Positions 1-11,026 of a stretch of 64,000 nt of DNA are shown one piece after another. Where the stretch lies: positions 5,616,983-5,680,982 of the forward strand of contig FN649741.1 in the NCBI GenBank assembly GCA_000310025.1, read 5' to 3'. The notes beneath the pieces are model-generated. The model saw only the letters and a program-made list of their open reading frames with translations, was not told the DNA's origin and did no database searches. A program made the translations under genes and the position numbers. Origin of the DNA: Ectocarpus siliculosus (lineage: Eukaryota; Sar; Phaeophyceae; Ectocarpales; Ectocarpaceae). Each line of letters begins with the position of its first letter. Position 1 is the first letter of the stretch.

Positions 1-1069
1 AACTTGCAGGTTCCACGACATGCATATCTCGGCAAGACATTTTTCTTTCGATTGGCGCAGGGTCCCGCACAGCATGGGATAACTTTGCTGGACAACCTGT
101 TTGTGTCTCAATGTATGCATACCCATGTGAGGGCAATCGCGTTCGTCTTCGAACCAGGGAGAGTGCGAGTGGCCGACCTACTACGCCTGTGCTTCAGTTT
201 TGACGAGTAACACAGCAGATGAAGGTTTGCATCAATTACAAGTAGGTCTGGAGTGGGTTGCGGGAAGTCAGCTTGCCTGGAACTGCATACAAACCTGGTG
301 TTCGCGCACTACAAACGAGGGGAACAAACATATGACCACATGACGACAATGCGCAAGCATAGTGAAACGGATCATGCTATTTTTAAATTGGGTCTTTGGT
401 GATCATCCAACATCAATTCGAGCAATACTACCTGTGAGTCACTACCCGTCACCCTGACAACGACGCACTCTCGTACTAATACACACACGCGGCAGATCTA
501 CTATACACTTGTGTAGGCGTTGACCGTCAAGCATTCTTCACCGACATGTTTCGAGCACATGCAACAAGCCCTGAGATACTCTGAGCAAGACACAAAAGGA
601 AGACGCGGCCTTCGACAAATTGGCAACACTTCCTGGACAGGCAAATACGTCACAAAAAACTACACGCATTGTACGCGGTTCGGCACAGCGGATGGAATCG
701 ATGTCTCTCGTTGCCCCGGGAGTGGCCGCGTTGGTCAAATCACCGCGCCACGACGGAAAACTAGGGTGCCTTCGTGCCGGGTTCGTGCCGGGACAACCTG
801 CTTCCCTAGCTGTACGTCAACACTACGTTGTGGCTAAAAACACATGTAGGGGCGATACCAACTCGTCTCGCAACGATTTCAAAGAGGCACAGCCACGACT
901 CTTCATCGCTACAACAACAGCTAGTCTTGATCATGGCAACGTCGCCGTTCGAAAAGATGCGGACCAGGAGAGGACGCAACGTCGCCAGCTCAGAACAGAT
1001 CCAATCCAAGTCGTGGTGCGATACCCGCCTGTTCTTGATCTCCTTGTTCCGAACTGTATTTTCTTCACG
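1..1069. other. No gene supported
   Basis: Only short overlapping open frames are present, none with a recognisable domain or a convincing pair of splice sites. I see no RNA gene or repeat structure here. Confidence 0.4.
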
Positions 1070-1456
1070 TCACGGTTTCAATTCGGCAGTCGGGACCGCT
1101 GGTTTGTCTGTCACGCGCTCCCCATCATCTCCCCCTGCCTCCTCTTCTGGGGCTTTCTGGTCAGGGGGAGGTACAGCGGTGGGGGGGCTCGGTGGTGATG
1201 ATTGTTCTTGTACGGCGTCCGTCGAGGCCCCAACAGGAGTCCAGGCCGGCGCAAGTGGCGTCAATTCTGTCTTGGCCGCGTCTTCATGGGATACTTGACC
1301 CTTCTCCGATGACCTCTGCTGTTCTTCTTCGGCCACTGGCCCCGTCACACTGTCGCCTTCTTTCTTCTCCGCCCCTGCCGTGCTGTCCTCCTTGAGTGAT
1401 GTTTGTGTGTCCTCTGCGCCGGGAACGTCTCCAGCGCTAGCAGCGTCTTGTGTTGT
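1070..1456 (-). CDS. Terminal exon of an acidic, low-complexity protein
   Basis: This is a minus-strand open frame ending at a stop at 1070-1072. It is preceded by a good 3' splice site (pyrimidine tract and CAG ending at 1457). The roughly 128 encoded residues are rich in Ala, Glu, Pro, Asp and Thr, with stretches such as AEEEQQRSS and APEEEAGGDDGE, and look disordered. No domain is visible. It lies about 2.3 kb downstream of, and on the same strand as, the La-motif exons at 3777-5094, so it may be the disordered C-terminus of that LARP. I could not connect the two by intermediate exons. It could equally be the last exon of a separate gene. Confidence 0.4.
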   Translation of the reverse strand, partial: TTQDAASAGDVPGAEDTQTSLKEDSTAGAEKKEGDSVTGPVAEEEQQRSSEKGQVSHEDAAKTELTPLAPAWTPVGASTDAVQEQSSPPSPPTAVPPPDQKAPEEEAGGDDGERVTDKPAVPTAELKP

Positions 1457-3776
1457 CTGCGCGTTGGGAGAAAAAAAACTCGTCAGATGTACGTGCATGT
1501 AGGTGCGTCGAAAACCAAGTTGAGGAGCGACCTGTGAGCACACCATGAGCACAACTTGATTATTAGCAATGGAAAGAGAGGGTTCGCTTTGCACCTGTAC
1601 AGCCACGGTGTGTAACGGTGAGGTGAGACACACCCGCTGGAGCAGCCCCAAAATATTAGACTATGGTGCATGGGGGATGGGACGAAGTTCAACCTATGGG
1701 GACACGTGCATGATGACACAAGTTGTCAACGTGCACGACCTTCAAATCCCCTTTCGCCAAGACCTCCAACACACACCACCCGGTGCATGCTAAGCAATGT
1801 ATTTCACGACGAAATCCTTCTTCTGACCTGTGCCGGAATCCCACTAGGCTCTGTCCCGTTCACTCTATCAGCCTCTGATACCGCAGGGTCGACCTTGATA
1901 TACCGCGGTACGCCTTGCTTTCCAGTAGCTTGGTTCGGGAGAAGCCACACTTCCCACCCCTCTCGCATGCGCATCGTCTCGTTTTCGGTATCGACCTAAC
2001 GTGGCATCGTCAGTGTCACGAATGAGTGTCTCACAATCAGAGGTCATTCATAAGATATTGGTGCACGATACATAACGTTGACTTCACGTAAGACCAGAGG
2101 CAAGCCACATGCAGCCGAACTGGGGAAATTACAGAAGTACAGTATACCGCAAGAAGAGAGGGCTTGAAAATGACATGTACTTTGCAGGCTACGGGTCCTC
2201 TATTTGAGCTGAGCAAACTCACCTGTACAAAAATGCCATTAAGCAAATCGCTATTGTAACAGGTACAGCGTTTGCATTTTTGTTCATCTTACGCCTTTCG
2301 TATACAACGCTGGCGCGGGTTTAGGGTGAAAAGAGTGGGGCTGACTCTCCTTGGGTCATTCATTTGCAATGTCTTGACTCACTCCTACCCAACGCCAGCC
2401 ACCCAGCCACCCCACCGTGCGCCAAGGTCTCAACGCGTGGTGAACCTGTGGCTACTTTCTTTGAGGGCCTTACGAGCGATCAGTAGGTGTGTCCACAAGT
2501 GGTGTTAAAGCAGTTCGAACGGGGACATCTAATTCTCTTTGGTGGGTTAAACATCCAATTGACCCGCAAAACATCATACTGATGCCGACGTTGGTCCTCC
2601 CAGGTATCCACACTTCTGCTGTGATGAAACAGCCAGCACGCAGCGCTGCTGCGATAGGTGTGATTTGAATAAACTGAGTACGCTCGAGTGTTGACCAGAA
2701 TATAAACATCAGAAAAAAAGCGAAGCTCGGAATGGTCCATGAAGACGTTTCGACGAAAATTCGCAAATATCTCACCAAACACGTGTACCCTGACTTTCCT
2801 CACTCCCAGCCACACGTTCTCGAACGACGTGCTCTTGTCTGTCACCCTACCTCTCCCTTGATTTCTTTCAGTGGAATCCATCGACTACAACAGGTTATTG
2901 TGTTTGGTTGTTTTCGCAGCAATTATCTCGTATCCAGGCGTTCGTTCTTAATGCAGGGCGGCAGACACGGAACCCGCTCTAATGTCTTCACCACTGAAAC
3001 TGGTTGATATACTGTTCTTCAGCAGCGTAGATCGGAAGGATAAAGATGGCTGAGAGTGTTGATTGAATCATCTTGGCTGTTCAGTAAGTCCTTCCTTGCC
3101 GAATAGACTTCGGGATACAGCAGTAGATGCATTCTCTCCCTCTCTCTCTATCTCTCTTTCTCTCTGTGTGTGTCTTCCTACTCAGTGCCTCAACATCAGG
3201 AAATGATCCCACACACTAGCTCTGGTTCCACAGTAGTTTCCTGCACCAACCCCGATCACTCCGAGCCTGCCATGCACTACTCCTACGCTGAACCGTCTGG
3301 TGTCTGCGGAGAAAGATACACGGAAAACTGTGTACCCTGTGTGTGGGTGCTATGGACTGCTTATTCTTTTCGTGCGGGTTTAACCTCGAAAAACGTGGCT
3401 GGCCCAACTATCTACATACCATGCCAGTCATCCCGACCCGATTCTATTGGGACACAAACAAAGCAGGCCAGAGAGCAAACACTATGCACCAAACGGTAAC
3501 AGAAGGTATGCACACCGTGCAGAATGCAAACGAACGATACCAACGTGTCATAGTTCAATACACCTACACGACACGCCCAAATGAACGAGGAACAGGCACA
3601 AACACCACGGGTACACAGCACACCACGCGGGTGTGATGGTATTGTTCAACAACATCACTGGGGTGTGGATTGTGCAACACATATGGTACAATATACTGAA
3701 GAAATCATCTTACGCAGCTGTATTATTGTAGCGCTTCATAACACGCCCAATCGCCCGTGACTGAAGCGTGACCAAC
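1457..3776. other. Unresolved stretch, probably LARP introns
   Basis: No exon could be fixed with confidence. Minus-strand open frames near 2480-2880 contain possible splice sites but no recognisable domain. A CT-rich and GT-rich simple repeat lies at about 3131-3174. Confidence 0.3.
3131..3174. repeat. CT-rich then GT simple repeat
   Basis: Low-complexity tract of TCTC repeats passing into TGTG, inside the presumed LARP intron region. Confidence 0.7.
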
Positions 3777-5094
3777 CTGCAGTGTGTCGCTCGCCAGGAT
3801 GCCCGCCGTGATATCTTCTAGCTCCACACCAAATCGCGCCACCCCCGGAAAGTTTGCGACAAACGCGATGGGGATGTAGCCCTTGCGGAAAAGTCAAGAT
3901 AACGACCACGGCGACTAGTCAGTAGGGGACTTTACAACTTCAACTATATCCTTCTATCGGTGGACAGGAGTCAGGGTAGCAGAGTAGCGGTGGATTTTCT
4001 TATTTGAACATACCATTGTTTCTACTGCTCCTCACCTGGCGCACAGCAGTGATAACTGCTGTACCGCGGGAAATACGCTCTGTAAGACACACCTTTGGTA
4101 AAGTATTATTTCTGGTGTCGGATTGCGAGTGTTGAAGGTCGAGGAGCCGAGGTCAAACTTCATTAAGCTTCTCCTGCTCGCAGATCTAACCGGCCCACCC
4201 TTCACGTATACAAGACACACAGCTGGCACGGTCAACAAGAAGTCAGGAAAATCTTCGCACGGAACGTGTCTACTGCTGTGTTTCAGACTGCTTGCCTTAC
4301 CGGACTCCGCCTGTCCCATAGTTCCACACCACCCGGGATAAGGCTTATACAGCACAACTTTTCCAGGGTGTCTTCTAATACTGCGCGCTTGGGTCGGCGT
4401 ATGTGGGTGGCGGTGAAGTCATCCGAATTCTGAAAATGAACCTTTCGCAAACGCAATTGTGGTTTGTCGGGAGGATATACCCACAAGTCTTTACCTAGCC
4501 AGGCTATTGCAACAAGATATGGGACTAGGCGCAGGATTCCGCCCGCTGGGCAGGGTGGGGACGAGCATGCTCGGCTGCAGTTGCCCTTGTCATGTTGCAG
4601 CCAGGTTTCTTTCTCACCTCCTCGTCCATGTAGGATCTCATGAAAATATCCCTGCACAGGTTCTCCACCGTAAAGTAAAACTCGATCTGCCTGACCGCCA
4701 AATTGGTCATGTATGCCTTCTGTTCCTCGAAGCTTTCGGCGCCCACGTTGGCTTGCGTCGGGTAGTATGTTGCCCCCCCGACGTACCCGCCACCATAACC
4801 TCTCCCTCGCCCTTGCCCCTGGTTGTTCCTCGATCCTGCCCCCCCTCCTCTTCGCTGTCCACGATTCCCACCCGAATATCCCTGCCCCCCTCCCCTTCCA
4901 CGACCACCATCGCGACCTTGTCCCCAGTTTCCTGTGTACCCAGAGCCTCTTGCGCCTGGCCCTTTCCGCTGGCCAGCATGGCTCTGGTGCTTGTGGCGCC
5001 GACCCTCTGGCGTCTCAGCCACCGCCTCGACAAGCGTCCACTTCACCGGTGTAGAAGCCGAGGGTTTAGCATTGCCACTGCTGCCACTACTCAT
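3777..5094 (-). CDS. La-related protein (LARP1-like), La-motif exons
   Basis: These are the first two exons of a La-related RNA-binding protein, read on the minus strand. Exon 1 (5094 to 4618) begins MSSGSSGNAKPS, has a long Gly/Arg/Gln-rich RGG-type tract, then enters the La motif with QIEFYFTVENLCRDIFMRSY and ends MDEE at a GAG/GTGAGA donor. Exon 2 (3881 to 3777, phase 0, 35 codons) continues the same winged helix: GYIPIAFVANFPGVARF, then ITAGILASDTLQ. In LARP1 and LARP4 families this fold binds RNA ends such as poly(A) or 5' TOP sequences; that role is inferred from the family. Downstream exons are not resolved, so the C-terminal half is missing from this model; the acidic exon at 1070-1456 is a candidate. 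The gene is divergent from the calpain-like gene. Confidence 0.82.
3882..4617 (-). other. LARP intron 1
   Basis: This 736 bp intron separates the two La-motif exons (donor GTGAGA at 4617, acceptor AG at 3882-3883). A minus-strand open frame inside it (4283-4657) has no family resemblance, and I treat it as intronic. Confidence 0.7.
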
Positions 5095-5367
5095 GGTGAT
5101 GCCTTGAAGGTGCTACGATGCCACTCTCTCTGTGTGTGTGCGTCCTCTCTGCCCTTGGGGCCGCCCTGCCGCTCTCTGTGCTGTGGGTCGCTCTGTGTCT
5201 CTCGCTGAAAACTCAAAGCAAATCAAACCACACGTTCCCGGCCACCACAAGTTTTGGAACTCCCCTTTGAAACGGCGGGGCATTTTTTCGGCACCACAAA
5301 GCACCGGCATCATACAAACCTTTCCCCGCAAAAACACGCATCGCTTGCCTTACCACTGGGACATGAG
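5095..5367. promoter_or_regulatory. Shared upstream region of a divergent gene pair
   Basis: These 273 bp separate the start codons of the LARP-like gene (minus) and the calpain-like gene (plus), so both promoters and 5' UTRs must lie here or inside the first exons. I see no clear TATA box. The role is inferred from gene orientation. Confidence 0.5.
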
Positions 5368-8300
5368 ATGCCTCGCCTGTCAGCGTACGAAGAAGCTTTC
5401 GATGAGGATGATGAGGAAGAGGTCGGGGACACGGAGGAGGGAGATATTATAGCCCGATTGCAAGCCTCGCAGCGAGGTGCCCTGTATGAGGATGTATCTT
5501 TTCCAGCGAAGCGATCGAGTCTCTACCGGTGAGTAATAAAGCACCTTTCGTACCATACGGTCTGGTGCTGTATGTGTGTTTGCTCCTGCTGCGCCCACAT
5601 TTCTACAGGAGTGTCGTTTTGCTCTCTCTAGGCATTTTCAGTTCTAACACACAGCACTTGAGCAATAACCACTTAAAGCCACCAATCTCAATGAAAGTAT
5701 TGCGGGCCGGGTCGCTACAGCGTCAGCAATGATTGCGGTGGAAGGACATGACACAGCGAGAACGAATAGCTACACGTATCGCGTACAGCTTCCAGAACCA
5801 CGTGGATGTCATCTTGATTACGTCTTGTGTTTTGCATCATACAAGACGCATGTAGAAAACCGGGCACAGAGCTATGTGTAGTTTTTTCTTTTAACTTTTT
5901 TCATAAAGATGTCACCTGCAGGAATCAATCTGCTTGCTTTCTCATCTGCTGTTTGCAGCTCTCCCATCCCCACACAGAGACTCTCGCTGCGATGTGGTTC
6001 TATTGGTACCTTTTGTTAGAAAACATATTGAGTGGCGACCTACACTGCTGTGTACCGAAGATGGTGTAGGGAGAACCATGATCTGTACATGTACTCTGGA
6101 CACAAGCCGGACAGCAACGACTGCTGCTACAACATACGTGACTTGTAGACATGTATACAGACAGTGCATAAACACACCTTCTGACGTAACAGCACCTACG
6201 GTCTATTTCCATGTAGACTTTTCGTCTCAAGTCCTGCATCCAAGAGGTGCCCATGCTCAGTGTTGCTATGCTTACCAACGTCTGCAGGAACATCAAGTCG
6301 GTTCCCGAATACGATGCCGACGTGTCAGAAGTCAAGTGGCTATACCCGCAAGAGGTACGACCGAAACAACACAAATACTTCGAAATAGAGGGATGTACGC
6401 AACTTTGGGACTCGCAATTGACACACACGAGTGTCTAGTCACTGCCGATAGACAGCATCATACCTATACGGCTTTTAGGTGTTTCTTTTCCTCATAGTCC
6501 GGGAACGCTTGCTGTTCCGAAGATCTGACCACCTGGTTTCGGCCTTGCCCACGTCCCCATACCGTAGGACCCCCCCGCCTCTATCCGGCCAGAGCCGAGT
6601 GCCACACTCCCGGGCGTTGCCAAAGTCTGTCTCATGGGCAAACGCTCTGCGATTTTGTGGTCCGTTCACCAATGGGAGCATCGGGAGTGTCTCTGTGAGA
6701 ACAAGTTGGGACTGGTCCAACTTTGGACGAGGTCCCAACGATATATATATGTAAACACATCCCATTCTTGTCCCTTTTTGATGACATAGATTTGCCAAGA
6801 ACCTGCCTACTTCAGCGATGACCCCGGCAGTGGTTGCCTCAAAAAAGGGAGGTTGGATGACACTTGGCTGCTCGGAGCCCTCGGCGTTCTGGCTTCACAC
6901 CCTGGTACGCCCATGAGACAAACCGAGTTGCACGGTACCCAACACAGCACGGGTATTTGCCAACTCAAATCCAAACAAATCCGGTACTTGAGGTAGAATG
7001 AATCAGTATTTACCAACATGGTATGCATTTCCTCGCACTAACATGTCGCGACGATAGAAAGCGATGGAAAAAGTAAGAAAAGTGATACTCAAATTGGAAC
7101 TCTCTCGCAAACAGCCCGACTAAGAACGTTCACGCTCTTCTTGCTTTGCTCTTTCATTGCCTGTTCTGGAGGTATATTAATTGAGAACCTCTTCGCGTCG
7201 GAGCCTGATGATTTTGTGCGGTATGGGGTCTACACATGCAGGCAAGCAACAGTCTCAACGTGTGTACGTATATAGGTAATCGTAGTCCTAGCTCGTACGG
7301 GGACGTGGCATATTGCGGAACAAGGGTCGTAATCTTTTCGTGGAGGGAAAACCCAAGGTTCATGGGAGCAACTGTGTCGTATGAGGTGCTCGACGTTGAG
7401 ATAGTTTGCCTGTTGCTGCCAGTGGTGTGAAGCTTGCAAACTCCTTTGATCGAGTGCTCGCAGATTCTACAAGAACGGCGAGTGGCAAGAGGTGGTCACT
7501 GACACGCGGATCCCCTGCGCCCACAACTCAAAGAACAAGGTGACAACCAGGTTCGCTGAACGTGGGCTCATGCCCTGATCATCGGTCGTGTGGCTGGAGT
7601 ATTTTTGGTGGCGAAAACTCGAGTGCACACCACCGAACCGAGGAATGTCTTGATACACGCACGTTGCTGATATCGCATTTCTACGCGTCGATCTCTCCGT
7701 TGTGACATGATCCATTTTCGAAGGGGGATGATATCCTTCTTGGGCAAAAAGTTCCTGGCAATCCGACGCCAATGTACGGCCATGGCCTCAACCTCAACGA
7801 GCAGTGGGTGTCCATGCTTGAAAAGGTTCGTGACTGCGTGTCCGGCATCTATGCCTTGCGATAGATGCCGTAATAGTTACTCGGGGTAGTCTACAAGGCT
7901 GACCTTGACAGAGCTGGTGTGCCAAAGGTGTCACACGTTCGACAAACCTAACCTAGTTGTGTTTCGGTTGCGTTGGACGAAGTGCAAGGCAACAACACGC
8001 CAACATGTCGTGCGTGCGAGGGAAAACCTCGACGAAGACGCCCTTTATAGTCGTGGTTCCTCCCTTGCCGCGATAGGCTTATGCTAAACTTCATGGCTCG
8101 TACGAGTCTATCAACGGCGGGAGCGTGGGAGAGGCACTCGTAGACCTTACCGGCGGGTGCTGCGAGAAGATGTCGCTCACAAGTGGTGAGGGAGTATCTT
8201 GTAGGCAGTGCGCCTGGCAGCCAGGCGAGAACATGAATCACCCCCCACACACGTAGCTTTTTTGGTTCTTGCTGGAAAATTTCACGGTGTTGCCGTCGTC

Positions 8301-11026
8301 GACCACGCTTGCTTGTGAATTACAGAGAGAATCAAGCCGATGATGGAAGACGGCTCTCTATGGGAAACTTTACGCTCGCATGTCTCTCCAGAATACGTGG
8401 TGGCCTGCGTGCAGGTGAGACGTTTTTCTATCAGGCGTTGCGAAACAGGCCGCTGTAGCCACAGCTCATGTCACGTAGTAGCAACGAGATTAGCACCAAA
8501 CCAGTTGTTCTGAGCCACATGCTCCGCTTCTTCCGCAGGCGGATCCAAACCGGGGGGCCGGCATTGACAATGAAACGGGTCTCCTGGTCAACCATGCCTA
8601 TGGACTGGCGGATATGAAGGCAAGCAGATTGACCTGTGGTCGATTTCTGTATCGTATCTTGAACGTTAGGATCGTATTTTCGTACGTAATGGGATCGCTT
8701 CCGGCCCTAGGCGCTGAGAGCTTTCTGAGGTAGAGGCTCCGGAATGTTCGATTACGAAAGATTATTTTAGGTTCTCCGGACCACCGACATTCCGAGGAGG
8801 GGAAATAGTTTGAAACCAATTCTACACTATTGCCCACGATGTCTACAGGAGTGTTCTGGGTTCCGTCTCGTGCGAATGCGCAACCCGTGGTCTCATGGAG
8901 AATGGAAGGGTGACTGGTCAGACGCGTCAACATTGTGGGAAGACTACCCGGAGGTTTGTTTACCTATCATGTGCCTAACGTGTCTTTTTGCGTACCCTAC
9001 TGAGCAAGACGGCCCACGTCATGTTACATCTCCACCCTGCGCTGCGCACATTGTGTGTTTGGTTTAGTCTTCCTCGCTCGAAAGTGCTTGCCTCACCCTG
9101 CCACTTGGCCAAGAATACCCCATAGCCAAAATTTTAATTGCCCAACAAGTAGAATGCAGAGCTTTACCACGGTCGGAGTTTAGGATTGTGCTGATTAGCC
9201 TAGTGCCTGGTGCGTCATCATCTGGAAGCATTTAAACATTCTCTCGGCTTGGAGCAAGCTAGTCCAGGAGTACAAGCTAACGTGCCCACGCTATTGCTTT
9301 TATTGTTCGCAAGGTTTATTCCGAGGTTTCATCCGACACAAATACCCCATGGCGGCGAGACAGCAACGACGGCACGTTTTGGATGGTTTTCTCTGACTTC
9401 GTGGGCTTGTTCACCAAAGTATACCAGTGTCGGGTCTTTCCCGACGAAGACTATCGTCAGTACTGCATACATGGTGAGAGTAACAAGGATGAGGGCCACC
9501 TGCCAGAAATCCGCGATACCGTTTTTGTTTATGTCGTTGCGAAGGAACGTGTGTGTCATATTAATCGAAGTAACTCGAATCAACAACAACACCAACAACT
9601 GTAAGTCTTGTGCACTTGTCTTCTCTCAGGGGAGTGGTCGGGCAAAACGGCTGGCGGATCCGCGAAGCCAATGAGACGGGGATCTGTATCAAGGTTGCAA
9701 AAGGATGGGCAGGTAGGACAAGAAGTCCCCGTCCACTCTAAAGAAGGCGGTGCTACCGGCTCCTTTTGTCAGTCCTCTCACATCGACTTGGCTCGACCAA
9801 ACATGCCTAGCCTGGCCGGGATTTTCTATCAATCGCTAGAAGGCCAATGAGCAGATTTGAACGTCTACATCATTGTTACCTGAAACGCCAAGACTCCTCC
9901 AACGTCATCCTTCAGCAAAGTCGTTCCTCTTTGTGGACCTCAGGACAAGATGAAAGATTCTTTGCGTCGGGAAAGTGTGGTGGATATTCAAGACGACGGT
10001 GACCCGTATTGGTTCAACAACCCGCAGTACCGGCTAACAGCGGACGAGACCGTTGAGGTACGGGGTACTGTGACAAGCTTTGATTGGTTTTTGGAATGAT
10101 ACAAAAAAATTGGCTTACTCCTCAGAACATTGGGAATCTACAGTTACAGGGTGGCACAACGTCCTCACCATCGCACTCGGTACATTGGTTTACGTTGGTT
10201 CAAATATTGTTACCACGGTCGCGTTTTGGCGACAGGTTTACATCAGCTTGATGCAGCAGGACAGGAGATCGGCAAATCACTTGCGGGAAAACTACCGTGT
10301 TGGCTTCGAAGTGGTGCAAACAAAGCGCCATACGACGCACAAAAGGTAGGGACCTAATCCCACATAGGTTAACATGGATTCATTTTCTTTGTCGAGATTG
10401 TTCTCGACAGCCTTGGCATTTGACATTTCGACGAATAATCACTCACCTCGATAGTGAGTGGGCCGGCCTCATCCGGACGTAACAATTTGTGTTCTGTGCA
10501 TGTGGTTTACTTGTTTGGGCTAAGGACATTGACATGCACGGACCCGTTCCGTACATCAACTACAGGATATGGGAGCAGAAACAAGATGATGTCATCGCAG
10601 ATTCGCATGAAAACACATTTGGCAGCACACGCAGCGAGAGGGAGGTCACTCGGGCAAGCGTCAAGCTCGACCCAAGGTGAAGAACGCATCTATCGTTGAT
10701 CTCTTGTACTATTTACTTGCAACGTGTTGAGTATTGTCCTTCCGACCTCAAACCTTCACAAACGTTCCATGGCCTGCCTAGCTTTGCTTGTTCTTGGACA
10801 ACACGGCTCTCATCCTTTGCTTGTGTCCACGATCGCCAGAGTAAGTGCTTCCTTCATGCTTCCTTGCGCGTTTGATTGCATGTGCCTCTCTTGTCCGTCT
10901 CACCCAAGGTACGCATACAACATCGTGCCCCATCCGATGGAGCAGAATCGTGAAGGGAAGTTTACGTTGCGAATTTTCAGCAGGAAGGACGTGTGCGTGG
11001 AGCCGGTCACCGAAACGTTCACCTCG
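5368..11026 (+). CDS. Calpain-like protein, catalytic core and first C2-like domain; active-site Cys replaced
   Basis: Multi-exon gene starting MPRLSAYEEAF. Phase-consistent exons: 5368-5528, 6288-6354, 6790-6904, 7172-7241, 7464-7539, 7724-7825, 8077-8185, 8326-8414, 8539-8619, 8849-8953, 9326-9473, 9630-9712, 9944-10057, 10236-10345, 10525-10676, 10909-11026. The N-terminal calpain signature is LYEDVSFPAKRSSLY. The active-site exon reads GRLDDTWLLGALGVLASHP, where active calpains have a QGxLGDCW-type motif, so the nucleophile Cys is Thr (codon 6862-6864) and the oxyanion Gln is Lys. The His (LLVNHAYGLADM, codon 8593-8595) and Asn (RNPWSHGEWKGDWSD, codon 8882-8884) are kept. A calpain C2-like domain follows: YWFNNPQYRLT, VYISLMQQDRR, PVPYINYR, IVPHPMEQNREGKFTLRIF. 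I infer a non-proteolytic calpain homologue. The junction 10345/10525 is out of phase by one base, so an exon or splice site there is still wrong. Confidence 0.85.
6790..6904 (+). other. Calpain active-site exon with Cys-to-Thr change
   Basis: This exon aligns with the papain-like nucleophile region of calpains. The encoded KKGRLDDTWLLGAL lacks the Gln, the Gly and the Cys of the usual motif, but the following helix (WLLGALGVLASHP) is well kept. The reading frame is intact and both splice sites are in phase. Confidence 0.8.
7242..7463 (+). other. GC-AG intron in calpain-like gene
   Basis: The donor reads AG/GCAAGC after the codons for YGVYTC, and the acceptor is GCAG/A at 7463/7464. Splicing gives the phase-correct junction TCRFYKNGEWQ, which fits the calpain family. 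No GT donor in the vicinity gives a better join. Confidence 0.7.
8620..8848 (+). other. Second GC-AG intron in calpain-like gene
   Basis: The donor AAG/GCAAGC follows the exon with the catalytic His (LADMK). The acceptor TACAG precedes ECSGFRLVRMRNPW in phase 0. The pattern matches the strong consensus required by GC donors. Confidence 0.7.

Noticed and set aside
4283..4657. 124-codon minus-strand ORF between the LARP exons
   Set aside because: The La motif joins in phase directly from 4618 to 3881, and the ORF has no family resemblance, so it is intronic.
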